From Actinocrinis sp035650855 (GTDB lineage: Bacteria; Actinomycetota; Actinomycetes; Streptomycetales; Catenulisporaceae): a DNA stretch of 30,030 nucleotides. The stretch is taken from NCBI RefSeq assembly GCF_035650855.1, contig NZ_DASRGV010000103.1, forward strand, positions 1 to 30,030, in the 5' to 3' direction. Each line of letters opens with the position of its first letter. The stretch's first letter is position 1. The translations under genes and the position numbers were made by a program. Shown one piece after another: positions 1-8,653 of this stretch. The notes below the pieces were generated by a model, which saw nothing but the letters and a program-made list of their open reading frames with translations, had not been told where the DNA came from and did no database searches.

Positions 1-107
1 CCGGAACCCCCCACCCGGCGGGCCGTCCCACCGGTTTCCGGCCCCACTCGCGTCAATTCCCGGCATTGCCTGACAGCAGCAGGTATCCACAGTGCGTGGA
101 GGCACAT

Positions 108-719
108 ATGACGTCCATCCTGGTCTGTGACGACTCACCGCTCGCCCGCGAGACCTTGCGCCGCGCGGTGGCCACGGTCCCCGGCGTGGACCGGGTCACC
201 ACGGCGAGCAGCGGCGAGGAGGTGCTGCGGCGCTGGACCGCCGACCGGGTCGACCTGGTCCTGATGGACGTGCGGATGCCCGGCCTCGGCGGCGTCGAGA
301 CCGTCCGCCGGCTCGTCTCCACCGACCCGACCGCCCGGGTCATCATGCTCACCATGGCCGAGGACCTGGACGGCGTGGCCCTCGCCGTGGCCTCCGGCGC
401 CCGCGGCTACCTGCACAAGGACGCCTCGCGCGCCGAGCTGCGGGCCACCGTCTCGCAAGCCCTGGCCGACCCGACCTGGCGGCTGGCCCCGCGCCGGCTG
501 CGCCCGGCCGAGGTGGGCTCCGCCCCGACCCTGACCGCCCGCGAGATCCAGGTGCTCGAGGGGATGAGCCACGGCCGCTCCAACGCGGAGATCGGCCGTG
601 ACCTGTTCCTGTCCGAGGACACGGTCAAGACGCACGCGCGGCGCCTGTTCAAGAAGCTCGGCGCCTCGGACCGCGCGCACGCGGTGGCCCTCGGATTCCG
701 CTGGGGGTTGGTTCGCTGA
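108..719 (+). CDS. bldM: BldM, orphan developmental response regulator (LuxR/NarL family)
   Basis: A 203-aa DNA-binding response regulator. BldM controls aerial hypha formation and sporulation in Streptomyces, acting as a homodimer or as a heterodimer with WhiI. The receiver domain (about residues 1-120) has the acidic pair at D8-D9, and the phosphoacceptor-position aspartate is D54 in LMDVRMPG. The LuxR-type HTH (about 140-200) begins LTAREIQVLEGMSHGRSN, and the protein ends at GFRWGLVR. The sequence looks nearly identical to what I remember of streptomycete BldM, so the assignment rests on more than domain content. I chose ATG 108 because GGAGG lies at 98-102; an upstream in-frame ATG at 66 has no Shine-Dalgarno. 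I found no clear sigma-BldN promoter in the 107 bases available. guaB lies downstream in the same direction, as I remember for Streptomyces. Confidence 0.93.
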   Translation: MTSILVCDDSPLARETLRRAVATVPGVDRVTTASSGEEVLRRWTADRVDLVLMDVRMPGLGGVETVRRLVSTDPTARVIMLTMAEDLDGVALAVASGARGYLHKDASRAELRATVSQALADPTWRLAPRRLRPAEVGSAPTLTAREIQVLEGMSHGRSNAEIGRDLFLSEDTVKTHARRLFKKLGASDRAHAVALGFRWGLVR

Positions 720-759
720 CCGCGGCCGATACCCTCAGCCTCCGCACGGCGGGCAGCCC

Positions 760-793
760 GCTCCGGACCAGGAACGCAGTCCAGGTCCGGAGC
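760..793 (+). terminator. Hairpin after bldM
   Basis: A perfect 10-bp stem (GCTCCGGACC at 760-769 with GGTCCGGAGC at 784-793) has a 14-base loop and begins 41 bases after the bldM stop. There is no T-tract, which is common for actinobacterial terminators. It separates bldM from guaB. Confidence 0.6.
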
Positions 794-831
794 CGCCGCC
801 CGAGCGGGATTAGGGCGGGCTCTCGGGCCGT

Positions 832-837
832 TAGACT
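832..837 (+). promoter_or_regulatory. Possible guaB -10 box
   Basis: TAGACT resembles the actinobacterial -10 consensus and lies downstream of the bldM hairpin, which would give a leader of about 45 bases. I see no convincing -35 at 17-18 bp, so this is tentative. Confidence 0.3.
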
Positions 838-887
838 TGGCATCTCCCCCGACGCAGCCGACCCCGACCCGACCACGGAGGGTTTTC

Positions 888-2387
888 GTGTCCGTCTCCG
901 ACATCCCCGAGAAGTTCGGCCTGCTGGGGCTGACCTTTGACGACGTGCTGCTCGTACCGGCCGTCTCGGACCTGGTGCCCGGCGAGTCGGACACGACCGC
1001 ACGGCTGACCCGCAACCTGTCGGTGCGTATCCCGCTGCTGTCCGCGGCGATGGACACGGTCACCGAGGCGCGGATGGCGATCGCCATGGCGCGCCAGGGC
1101 GGCGCCGGAGTGCTGCACCGCAACCTCCCGGCTGAAGACCAGGCGGCGCAGGTGGACCTGGTCAAGCGTTCCGAGTCCGGCATGATCACGCAGCCGGTGA
1201 CGATCAGCCCGGAGGCCACGCTCGCCGAGGTCGACGCGCTCTGTGCGAGGTACCGCATCAGCGGCCTGCCCGTGGTCGACGACGCCGGGTTGCTCATCGG
1301 CATAGTGACCAACCGGGACCTGCGTTTCGAGACCGATCACTCCCGGCTCGTGCGCGACGTGATGACCAAGGCCCCGCTGGTCACCGGGCACGTCGGGATC
1401 TCCGGCGCCGAGGCGATGAAGCTGATGGGCGCGCACAAGATCGAGAAGCTGCCGCTGGTCGACGCGACCGGCAAGCTGCACGGCCTGATCACCGTCAAGG
1501 ACTTCACGAAGACCGAGCAGTACCCGCACGCCACCAAGGACGCGGAAGGCCGCCTGGTCGTCGGCGCCGCGGTCGGCGTCGGGGACGACGCGTACCGCCG
1601 CGCGATGCTGCTGGCCGAGGCCGGCGTCGACTTCGTCGTGGTGGACGTCGCGCACGGGCACTCCAAGGGCCTGTGCGACACCGTCTCCAAGGTCAAGGCG
1701 AATGCCCATATCGAGGTGATCGGCGGCAACGTGGTGACGGCCGCGGGCGCGCAGGCGCTCATCGACGCCGGCGTGGACGCGGTCAAGGTCGGCGTCGGGC
1801 CGGGCTCGATCTGTACCACGCGCGTGGTCGCGGGCGTCGGAATGCCGCAGGTCACCGCGATCTACGAGGTCAGCCGCGCGGCCAAGCCGGCCGGTGTCCC
1901 GGTGATCGGCGACGGCGGCCTGCAGTACTCGGGCGACATCGCCAAGGCCATCGCGGCCGGCGCGGACACGGTCATGCTCGGCTCGCTGCTCGCCGGTTGC
2001 GAGGAGTCCCCGGGCGACCTGATCTTCATCAACGGCAAGCAGTACAAGTCGTACCGCGGCATGGGCTCGCTCGGCGCGATGTCCTCCCGCGGCAAGGCTG
2101 AGGGCAGGGCGTACTCCCGGGACCGTTACGCACAGCAGGACGTTTCGTCCGACGACAAGCTCATCCCCGAGGGCATCGAGGGCCAGGTACCGTACCGCGG
2201 TCCGCTCGCCGCCGTGGCCCACCAGCTCGTCGGCGGCGTCAAGCAGGCCATGTTCTACACCGGTGCGCGCACCATCGCCGACCTGCAGGAGGCGCAGCTG
2301 GTGCGGATCACCTCGGCCGGGCTCAAGGAGAGCCACCCGCACGACATCCAGATGACCGTCGAGGCCCCGAACTACCACTCGCGCTAG
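888..2387 (+). CDS. guaB: IMP dehydrogenase GuaB
   Basis: A 499-aa enzyme that oxidises IMP to XMP with NAD+, the committed step of GTP synthesis in the cytosol. The (beta/alpha)8 barrel is split by a tandem CBS (Bateman) insertion at about residues 95-210, beginning near MITQPVTISPE. The catalytic loop GPGSICTTR carries C309, and the phosphate-binding segment GDGGLQYSGDIAKA and the flap motif RGMGSLGAM are intact. The length is normal for a full IMPDH. GTG 888 is preferred because GGAGGG lies at 877-882 with 5-base spacing; the ATG at 837 would add 17 uncharacteristic residues and has no Shine-Dalgarno. It is followed 84 bases later by the CBS-less paralogue guaB3. Guanine nucleotide supply next to bldM fits a growth/development neighbourhood. 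Confidence 0.95.
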   Translation: MSVSDIPEKFGLLGLTFDDVLLVPAVSDLVPGESDTTARLTRNLSVRIPLLSAAMDTVTEARMAIAMARQGGAGVLHRNLPAEDQAAQVDLVKRSESGMITQPVTISPEATLAEVDALCARYRISGLPVVDDAGLLIGIVTNRDLRFETDHSRLVRDVMTKAPLVTGHVGISGAEAMKLMGAHKIEKLPLVDATGKLHGLITVKDFTKTEQYPHATKDAEGRLVVGAAVGVGDDAYRRAMLLAEAGVDFVVVDVAHGHSKGLCDTVSKVKANAHIEVIGGNVVTAAGAQALIDAGVDAVKVGVGPGSICTTRVVAGVGMPQVTAIYEVSRAAKPAGVPVIGDGGLQYSGDIAKAIAAGADTVMLGSLLAGCEESPGDLIFINGKQYKSYRGMGSLGAMSSRGKAEGRAYSRDRYAQQDVSSDDKLIPEGIEGQVPYRGPLAAVAHQLVGGVKQAMFYTGARTIADLQEAQLVRITSAGLKESHPHDIQMTVEAPNYHSR

Positions 2388-2406
2388 TCACGCGGCGCCG
2401 AGGCGC

Positions 2407-2412
2407 TAGAGT
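2407..2412 (+). promoter_or_regulatory. Possible -10 box for guaB3
   Basis: TAGAGT matches the Streptomyces TAGRRT -10 consensus and lies 65 bases before the guaB3 GTG. No good -35 is visible. If real, guaB3 can be transcribed apart from guaB. Confidence 0.35.
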
Positions 2413-2471
2413 CGATATCGCCGCTGACCTCTGCGGCGCCAAGACTCAGCGCCCGGAAAGGGAGCCCCATC

Positions 2472-3578
2472 GTGTCCGAGGTCGAGATCGGCCGCTCGAA
2501 GCGCGCCCGCGAGGCTTACGGCTTCGACGACATCGCCCTGGTCCCCTCGCGGCGTACCCGTGACCCCGAGGACGTCTCGATCGACTGGCAGATCGACGCC
2601 TACCAGCTGCGCCTGCCGTTCCTGGCCGCGCCGATGGACTCGGTGGTCTCCCCGGCCTCGGCCATAGCGATCGGCCGGCTCGGCGGGGTGGGCGTGCTCG
2701 ACCTGGAAGGGCTGTGGACCCGCTACGCCGACCCGGAGCCGCTGCTCGCCGAGATCGCCGAGCTGCCCGCCGAGCGCGTCGTGAAGCGGCTGCGCGAGAT
2801 CTACGGCGAGCCGGTCAAGGAAGAGCTGATCGTCGCCCGGATCAAGCAGATCCGTGACGCCGGCGTGGTCGCCGCCGGAGCGCTGTCGCCGCAACGCACC
2901 GCGCAGTTCTACAAGACGGTGGTCAACGCGGGCGTGGACTTGTTCGTCATCCGCGGTACGACGGTCTCCGCTGAGCACGTCTCGCACGAGAGCGAACCGC
3001 TCAACCTGAAGCAATTCGTGTACGACCTCGACGTCCCGGTCGTCGCCGGCGGCGTCGCGACCTACAAGGCCGCGCTGCACCTGATGCGCTCGGGCGCGGC
3101 GGGCGTGCTGGTCGGTTTCGGCGGCGGCTCCTCGCACACGACGAAGAACGTGCTCGGCATCGCGGTGCCGATGGCCACCGCGATCAGCGACGTGGCGGCC
3201 GCCCGGCGCGACTACATGGACGAGTCCGGCGGCCGGTACGTGCACGTCATCGCGGACGGCGCGATGGGCGGCAGCGGCGAGATCGCCAAGGCGATCGCCT
3301 GCGGGGCCGACGGTGTGATGATCGGTTCGCCGCTGGCCCGCGCGGTCGAAGCCCCCGGCCACGGCTTCCACTGGGGCGCGGAGGCCTGGCACGGCTCGGT
3401 GCCGCGCGGCGTGCGCACCCACCTGGGCACGGTCGGCACGCTGGAAGAGATCCTGGTCGGCCCGTCGAACACCGCGGACGGCACCATGAACCTCTTCGGC
3501 GCGCTGCGGCGGGCGATGGCGACGACCGGCTACTCCGACCTCAAGGAGTTCCAGCGGGTCGAACTGACGGTGTCTTAG
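2472..3578 (+). CDS. guaB3: GuaB3-family IMP dehydrogenase-like protein without CBS domains
   Basis: A 368-aa TIM-barrel protein of the GuaB3 family, a shorter actinobacterial paralogue of IMPDH. The start FDDIALVPSRR, the middle AAPMDSV and the phosphate site GAMGGSGEIAKAIACGADGVMIGS are IMPDH-like, and the Bateman insertion is absent. In the catalytic loop the family writes GGGSSHTTK where GuaB has GPGSICTTR, so the cysteine position is occupied by histidine (H222). Classical covalent IMPDH chemistry is therefore unlikely. GuaB3 may have another activity or a regulatory role; its function is poorly settled. GTG 2472 has GGGAG at 2460-2464. It lies directly downstream of guaB and may be co-transcribed with it. 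Confidence 0.85.
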   Translation: MSEVEIGRSKRAREAYGFDDIALVPSRRTRDPEDVSIDWQIDAYQLRLPFLAAPMDSVVSPASAIAIGRLGGVGVLDLEGLWTRYADPEPLLAEIAELPAERVVKRLREIYGEPVKEELIVARIKQIRDAGVVAAGALSPQRTAQFYKTVVNAGVDLFVIRGTTVSAEHVSHESEPLNLKQFVYDLDVPVVAGGVATYKAALHLMRSGAAGVLVGFGGGSSHTTKNVLGIAVPMATAISDVAAARRDYMDESGGRYVHVIADGAMGGSGEIAKAIACGADGVMIGSPLARAVEAPGHGFHWGAEAWHGSVPRGVRTHLGTVGTLEEILVGPSNTADGTMNLFGALRRAMATTGYSDLKEFQRVELTVS

Positions 3579-3599
3579 CCGCGCGTCCGCAAGAGCGGA

Positions 3600-3621
3600 T
3601 GGTCCCGGAGCAGCGGGACCA
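3600..3621 (+). terminator. Hairpin after guaB3
   Basis: An 8-bp perfect stem (TGGTCCCG with CGGGACCA) has a 6-base loop and starts 22 bases after the guaB3 stop. A second small hairpin, TCCGC AAGA GCGGA, sits just before it. Confidence 0.5.
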
Positions 3622-3701
3622 CTAGCAACCGCCTAGAGCCCGCCCTTCCCGTGGCGTAACTCGCATAGCGCCAAGTCGGTGCAAACCGGCATCGTAGAGG
3701 T

Positions 3702-5402
3702 ATGCGCAGTGCGAAGCTCGGAACCGAGGAACGGCGGGCCGCGTTGGCCGCGCTCGCCGCCACCGAACTGGACGTGTTGGTGATCGGCGGCGGCGTGGTC
3801 GGCGCCGGCACCGCCCTGGACGCGGTGACCCGCGGCCTTTCCGTCGGCATGGTGGAGGCGCGGGACTGGGCTTCGGGCACCTCGAGCCGGTCCTCCAAGC
3901 TCATCCACGGTGGCCTGCGCTACCTGGAGATGCTGGACTTCGCGCTCGTCCGCGAAGCGCTCAAGGAACGCGGCCTGCTCATCGAGCGGCTCGCTCCGCA
4001 CCTCGTGCGCCCCGTGCCTTTCCTCTATCCGCTCACCGGACGCGCCTGGGAGCGGGTGTACGCCGGATCCGGCGTCGCGCTCTACGACGCGATGAGCTAC
4101 TCGTCAGGGCACGGCCGCGGTCTGCCCCCGCACCGTCACCTGACACGCCGTCACGCGCTACGCATCGCTCCCTCGCTGAGGAAGGACGCGCTCGTGGGCG
4201 CGATCCAGTACTACGACGCGCAGGTCGACGACGCCCGCTTCGTCACCACGCTCGTACGCTCGGCGGCCTCGTTCGGCGCGCTCGTCGCGAACCGTGCCCG
4301 CGTCGTCGGCTTCCTTCGCGAGGGGGAGCGCGTTACCGGAGCCGTGGTCCGGGACGAGGAGAGCGGTGAGCAGTTCGAGGTAAAAGCGGCGCAAGTGGTC
4401 AACGCCACCGGCGTGTGGACCGATGAGACGCAGGCCATGGTCGGGGAGCGCGGCAAGTTCCACGTCACCGCATCAAAGGGCGTGCACCTCGTCGTGCCCA
4501 AGGATCGCATTCAGTCCGCGTCGGGCATCATCCTGCGGACAGAGAAGTCGGTCCTCTTCGTCATTCCGTGGGGCCGGCACTGGATCATCGGCACCACCGA
4601 CACCGCCTGGGATCTGGACAAGGCGCATCCCGCGGCGAGCGCTACGGACATCGACTACGTGCTCGGCCACGTCAACAGGGTCCTGAGGACCGAGCTGACG
4701 CGTGAAGACGTCGAGGGCGTATACGCCGGTCTGCGGCCGCTGCTCTCCGGCGAGTCGGATGAGACCTCGAAGCTCTCACGCGAGCACATCGTCGCACACG
4801 CCGCGCCCGGCCTGGTCGTCGTGGCCGGCGGAAAGTACACGACCTACCGCGTGATGGCCGCCGACGCCGTGGACGCGGCGCTGCACGGCCTCGACCGGCG
4901 CGGCCCGGCCTCGTGCACCGAGACCGTCCCGCTGCTCGGCGCGGACGGCTTCCCGGCGCTGTGGAACGCGCGCGCCCGCATCGCCGCGGCCAGCGGCCTG
5001 CACGTCGCCCGGATCGAGCACCTGCTCGGCCGCTACGGCTCGCTGGCCGAGGAGGTCATCGCGCTGGTGGAGAAGGACCGCGCGCTCGGCCAGCCGCTGG
5101 ACGGCGCGGACGACTACCTGCGCGCCGAGATCGTCTACGCGGCCTCACACGAGGGCGCGATCCACCTCGACGACGTGCTCGCCCGGCGCACCCGAATCAG
5201 CTTCGAGACCTTCGACCGCGGCGTCAGCTCGGCGCGACCGGCGGCGGAGCTGATGGCAGCCACACTCGGCTGGGACGACGGCCGTCTTGAGCGCGAGATC
5301 GCGCACTACACCGCGCAGATCGCCGCCGAGCGCGAATCCCAGCTCCAACCGGACGACCAGTCGGCGGACGCCGCGCGGATGGACGTGCCCGACTTCTCCT
5401 GA
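3702..5402 (+). CDS. glpD: Aerobic glycerol-3-phosphate dehydrogenase GlpD
   Basis: A 566-aa FAD-dependent dehydrogenase that oxidises sn-glycerol-3-phosphate to dihydroxyacetone phosphate and passes electrons to the membrane quinone pool. The N-terminal dinucleotide fold is DVLVIGGGVVGAG (about residues 25-37). The substrate-side signature SGTSSRSSKLIHGGLRYLE follows, and GIYAGLRP-type and GGKYTTYR motifs lie in the second half. A DAO_C-like C-terminal domain covers about residues 410-530. The length is normal. ATG 3702 has AGAGG only one base upstream, which is too close for a normal Shine-Dalgarno, so a leaderless transcript is possible. No better in-frame start exists before the FAD motif. 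It ends 10 bases from the convergent gene at 5413-5775, with no hairpin between them. Confidence 0.93.
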   Translation: MRSAKLGTEERRAALAALAATELDVLVIGGGVVGAGTALDAVTRGLSVGMVEARDWASGTSSRSSKLIHGGLRYLEMLDFALVREALKERGLLIERLAPHLVRPVPFLYPLTGRAWERVYAGSGVALYDAMSYSSGHGRGLPPHRHLTRRHALRIAPSLRKDALVGAIQYYDAQVDDARFVTTLVRSAASFGALVANRARVVGFLREGERVTGAVVRDEESGEQFEVKAAQVVNATGVWTDETQAMVGERGKFHVTASKGVHLVVPKDRIQSASGIILRTEKSVLFVIPWGRHWIIGTTDTAWDLDKAHPAASATDIDYVLGHVNRVLRTELTREDVEGVYAGLRPLLSGESDETSKLSREHIVAHAAPGLVVVAGGKYTTYRVMAADAVDAALHGLDRRGPASCTETVPLLGADGFPALWNARARIAAASGLHVARIEHLLGRYGSLAEEVIALVEKDRALGQPLDGADDYLRAEIVYAASHEGAIHLDDVLARRTRISFETFDRGVSSARPAAELMAATLGWDDGRLEREIAHYTAQIAAERESQLQPDDQSADAARMDVPDFS

Positions 5403-5412
5403 ATGCAGGCTG

Positions 5413-5775
5413 TTACCGCAGCAGGATGAGCAACACAGCTGCGGCAGCCAACACGCACACGGTTATCGCCACGGCAGGCAACCGGACGGCGGAGAGATGG
5501 TGGGCCGGGCGTACGGCCCAGCGGCGCTCTGGCTGGTCGAGGAATCGCCGCGCGGATGACGGGTCTGCGGACAGTTCCGCCCGACCTCTGGCGAGCAACG
5601 CACGGGCCTGCGCCGAGGGTTCGCGCACCGGCGCCGCGGCGACGAAGGACTCGTCGAACACGAGCGGCGCGTCGTCGAGCGACGCGGCGCCGTCCGGGGC
5701 GCCCGCGGGGACCTGAGGTGCGTCTGCGCGGCGCTGCGCGGAGCGGTTGCGCTGTTCGGGAAAGCGCTCGGTCAT
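5413..5775 (-). CDS. Hypothetical C-terminally anchored membrane protein
   Basis: A 120-aa protein I cannot assign to a named family. The first 90 residues are hydrophilic, rich in Ala, Arg and Pro (RRADAPQVPAGAPDGAAS), with an acidic-hydrophobic stretch LVFDESFVAAAP that looks like a conserved linear motif. A single hydrophobic segment at about residues 96-119 runs to the end, so the protein is probably tail-anchored with its N-terminus in the cytosol. ATG 5775 is used. No Shine-Dalgarno is visible, and TACTTT lies a few bases upstream, so it could be leaderless. It is convergent with glpD and upstream-tandem to nothing on its strand. Confidence 0.6.
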   Translation of the reverse strand: MTERFPEQRNRSAQRRADAPQVPAGAPDGAASLDDAPLVFDESFVAAAPVREPSAQARALLARGRAELSADPSSARRFLDQPERRWAVRPAHHLSAVRLPAVAITVCVLAAAAVLLILLR

Positions 5776-5925
5776 TGGGGAAAAGTAACGGAAATGTTGC
5801 GTGATCAGTAGGGGGTACGGCAGCCAACTGCGACGAATATCGGCGCCGCGCCCACTTCCGGCGACCTCGACCGCGATCCGGCTGGTCAGCAGCCTGAAAC
5901 TTTCGGCGCGCGGGGCGCCGCTTCC

Positions 5926-5943
5926 GGCGTCGGCGCCGACGCC
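5926..5943 (-). terminator. Palindrome after proA
   Basis: GGCGTCGGCGCCGACGCC is a perfect 18-bp palindrome 21 bases beyond the proA stop on the minus strand. It can fold as a 7-bp stem with a GCGC loop. It is the likely terminator of proA. The rest of 5776-5963 shows nothing recognisable. Confidence 0.5.
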
Positions 5944-5963
5944 CCCGGCCGGCTTTCGGCCCG

Positions 5964-7262
5964 TCAGGTGTTCGAGTCGCGCGCCTTGGTCTGGCCGTCG
6001 CCGATCACGATGTACTTCGTGGAGGTCAGCTCCGGCAGCCCCATCGGGCCGCGCGCGTGCAGCTTCTGGTTGGAGATGCCGATCTCCGCGCCGAAGCCGA
6101 ACTCGCCGCCGTCGGTAAACCGGGTCGAGGCGTTCACAATCACCGCCGCCGAATCGACCCGGGCGGTGAAGGCACGAGCCGCCGCCTGCGAGCGGGTGAT
6201 GATCGCTTCGGTGTGGCTGGAGGAGTACTTGCGGATGTGCGCTACCGCGGCATCCAGCGAGTCCACGACGGCCGCGGCGATGTCGAGCGAGAGGTACTCG
6301 GTGTAGAAGTCCTCTTCGGTGGCCGGTACAACGTCCGATGCGTTACCCGCAGCCGCCGCGACCGCTGCGGTCTGCTCGTCGCCGTGCACGGTAACGCCGA
6401 CGTCCTTGAGCGCGGCGAGCGCGCGCGGCAGGAACGCCTCGGCGATGTCCCGGTGTACCAGCACGGTCTCCGCCGCGTTGCACACGCTGTAACGCTGCGC
6501 CTTGGAGTCGATCAGCAGCTCGACGGCGAGGTCGAGGTCCGCATCGGCGTCCACGTACACGTGGCAGTTGCCGACTCCGGTCTCGATCACCGGGACCGTG
6601 GAGCCGGTGACCACCGAGCTGATCAGAGCTGCGCCGCCGCGCGGGATGAGCACGTCCACCAGGCCGCGCGCCTGCATCAGCTCCTTGACGGAGTCGTGCG
6701 TGTCGCCGGGTACCAGCTGGATCGCGTCGCGCGGCAGACCACTGTCGGCCAGGGCGTCGCGCATCGTCTCGACGAGTGCCGTGTTGGACGAGCGGGCGGA
6801 GGAGGAGCCGCGCAGGAGTACCGCGTTGCCCGACTTGAGGCAAAGCCCCGCGGCATCGACGGTCACGTTCGGCCGCGCCTCGTAGATGATCCCGACGACG
6901 CCGAGCGGCACGCGCACCTGGCGCAGCTCGAGCCCGTTCGGCAGGACCGAGCCGCGCACCACCTCGCCGACCGGGTCGGCGAGCGTCGTGATCTTGCGCA
7001 GCGCCTCGGCGATGGCGGCGATCCGGTCCGCGGTGAGCGTGAGCCGGTCCACGATGCCGGCGCCGACGCCCGCCTCGCGCGCGCGCTCCGTGTCCTGCGC
7101 GTTGGCGGCGACGATGCGCGGCGATGCGGCGAGCAGGGCGTCCGCGATGGCGTGCAGCGCCCGGTCCTTCTCGGCGCGTGTGCGCACGGCCAGATCCGCG
7201 GCCGCCTCACGGGCCCGGCGCGCCGTCCGGATGACCTCAGACTCGCTCGACTCGTCCACCAT
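5964..7262 (-). CDS. proA: Gamma-glutamyl phosphate reductase ProA
   Basis: A 432-aa enzyme of the aldehyde dehydrogenase superfamily. It reduces gamma-glutamyl phosphate to glutamate-5-semialdehyde with NADPH, the second step of proline synthesis. The catalytic cysteine is C261 in RYSVCNAAETVLVH. Other recognisable stretches are GVVGIIYEARPNVTVDAAGLCLKSGNA in the N-terminal half and FTDGGEFGFGAEIGISNQKLHARGPMGL near the end, both characteristic of ProA. The start is uncertain by one codon. ATG 7262 has GGAGG only one base away, whereas GTG 7259 has better spacing. proB lies 115 bases upstream on the same strand, the usual pairing for the two enzymes that handle an unstable shared intermediate. 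Confidence 0.95.
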   Translation of the reverse strand: MVDESSESEVIRTARRAREAAADLAVRTRAEKDRALHAIADALLAASPRIVAANAQDTERAREAGVGAGIVDRLTLTADRIAAIAEALRKITTLADPVGEVVRGSVLPNGLELRQVRVPLGVVGIIYEARPNVTVDAAGLCLKSGNAVLLRGSSSARSSNTALVETMRDALADSGLPRDAIQLVPGDTHDSVKELMQARGLVDVLIPRGGAALISSVVTGSTVPVIETGVGNCHVYVDADADLDLAVELLIDSKAQRYSVCNAAETVLVHRDIAEAFLPRALAALKDVGVTVHGDEQTAAVAAAAGNASDVVPATEEDFYTEYLSLDIAAAVVDSLDAAVAHIRKYSSSHTEAIITRSQAAARAFTARVDSAAVIVNASTRFTDGGEFGFGAEIGISNQKLHARGPMGLPELTSTKYIVIGDGQTKARDSNT

Positions 7263-7377
7263 GCCTCCAGGTTACGGCGCGGACGGCGGGAGGTAGCACG
7301 CTATTTCAGGCAGTGAGACCGGCGCTCGCGGTGGCACGGCAGCCGGTCGCCGCGCAGTCGGCAGTGGCTACACCGGA

Positions 7378-8520
7378 TCAGAGCACGGCCAGGTCGTCGC
7401 GGTGCACGACCTCGCGCTCGTATTGCGGCCCGAGCGAGGCCGCCAGATCGCGGGTCGAGCGGCCGAGCAGCGACGGCAGTTCGACCGCGTCGTAGTTCAC
7501 CAGGCCGCGGGCCACCGCCCGCCCCGACGGATCGACCAGGTCCACCGGATCGCCGGCGACGAAGGTGCCGGACACGGCGGTGATCCCGGCGGGCAGCAGG
7601 GAGAGGCGGCGGCGCACGATCGCGTCGACCGCGCCCTCGTCCAGCTTCAGGGCGCCGCGCGGCGCCGTCGCGTGCGCGAGCCACAGCAGGCGCGCTGCGG
7701 ACCGTTTCCCGGTGCGGTGGAACAGGGTGCCGACCGCGTCCCCCGCGAGCGCACGGGCGGCGTATGCGGCCGTGGTGAGCACCACCGGGATGCCTGCCTC
7801 GGTGGCGATCCGGGCCGCTTCGACCTTGGTGACCATGCCGCCGGTGCCGACTCCGGCGCGCCCGGGGGCGCCGATCGACACGCCGGCCAGGTCCTCGGGT
7901 CCGCGCACGTCGCTGATCGGGCGGGTTCCGGGCTTGCGCGGGTCGCCGTCGTAGAGTGCGTCGACGTCGGAGAGCAGCACCAGCAGATCCGCGTTGACCA
8001 GGTGCGCGACGAGCGCGGCCAGCCGGTCGTTGTCGCCGAACCTGATCTCCTGGGTGGCCACCGTGTCGTTCTCGTTGACGATCGGGATGAAGCCGAGTTC
8101 CAGCAGCCGGCTGAGCGTCTGCAGGGCGTTGCGATAGTGCGAGCGGCGGGTCACGTCGTCCGCGGTGAGGAGCACCTGGCCGACGCCGTGGCCGTGCCGC
8201 GCGAAGGACTGGGTGTAGCGGGCGATCAGCAGGCCCTGGCCGACGCTCGCGGCGGCCTGCTGCATTGCTAGTTCCCGCGGCCGCTTTCGCAGGTTCAGCG
8301 GAGCGAGCCCGGCCGCGATGGCCCCGGAGGAGACCAGCACCACCTCCGCGCCGCCCGGCTTCGAGAGCGCCGATTCGTGCAGCGCGTCCACGAGGGCGTC
8401 CACCCGGCTGCCGTCCAGCCCCCCGGCCGCCGTCGTCAGCGAGGAGGAGCCCACCTTCACCACGATCCGCCGCGCGGCGGTGACCGCCTCACGCTTGGTC
8501 GCCTGCCCGCCTTCGCTCAC
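7378..8520 (-). CDS. proB: Glutamate 5-kinase ProB with PUA domain
   Basis: A 380-aa kinase that phosphorylates L-glutamate with ATP to start proline synthesis; it is usually feedback-inhibited by proline. The amino acid kinase fold begins RRIVVKVGSSSLTT at about residue 17. It continues through VLVSSGAIAAG, the substrate segment FGDNDRLAALVAHLVNADLL and GTGGMVTKVEAARIA. The PUA domain (about residues 285-365) includes GAVDAIVRRRLSLLPAGI and ends with GLVNYDAVEL. GTG 8520 is the only plausible start. It lacks a Shine-Dalgarno, but TATCCT lies exactly 7 bases upstream, so the mRNA is probably leaderless. The neighbour upstream on this strand is the glucanase gene, behind a 12-bp hairpin, so proBA likely has its own promoter. 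Confidence 0.95.
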   Translation of the reverse strand: MSEGGQATKREAVTAARRIVVKVGSSSLTTAAGGLDGSRVDALVDALHESALSKPGGAEVVLVSSGAIAAGLAPLNLRKRPRELAMQQAAASVGQGLLIARYTQSFARHGHGVGQVLLTADDVTRRSHYRNALQTLSRLLELGFIPIVNENDTVATQEIRFGDNDRLAALVAHLVNADLLVLLSDVDALYDGDPRKPGTRPISDVRGPEDLAGVSIGAPGRAGVGTGGMVTKVEAARIATEAGIPVVLTTAAYAARALAGDAVGTLFHRTGKRSAARLLWLAHATAPRGALKLDEGAVDAIVRRRLSLLPAGITAVSGTFVAGDPVDLVDPSGRAVARGLVNYDAVELPSLLGRSTRDLAASLGPQYEREVVHRDDLAVL

Positions 8521-8526
8521 CGGCTC

Positions 8527-8532
8527 AGGATA
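8527..8532 (-). promoter_or_regulatory. Candidate -10 of a leaderless proB transcript
   Basis: Reading the minus strand, TATCCT is followed by 6 bases and then the GTG of proB, so transcription would start at the first base of the start codon. This matches the missing Shine-Dalgarno. The -35 region is not recognisable. Confidence 0.4.
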
Positions 8533-8572
8533 AGGTCGCCGGCCGCGTCGTCGCTCTCGGGTTTCAGCGCGT

Positions 8573-8608
8573 GGGACCGGCCGGAGACCCGAGCCCCCGG
8601 CCGGTCCC
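8573..8608 (-). terminator. Strong hairpin after the glucanase gene
   Basis: GGGACCGGCCGG (8573-8584) and CCGGCCGGTCCC (8597-8608) form a perfect 12-bp stem with a 12-base loop. It begins 45 bases beyond the glucanase stop and separates that gene from proB. Confidence 0.65.
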
Positions 8609-8653
8609 GTCCAGCTCCGGCAGTCGGTTAGCTCTGACTAGGCGCAGCCGCCG

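Noticed and set aside
6057..7316. Long open frame antisense to proA
   Set aside because: It mirrors the high third-position GC of proA, has no start signal and no family character.
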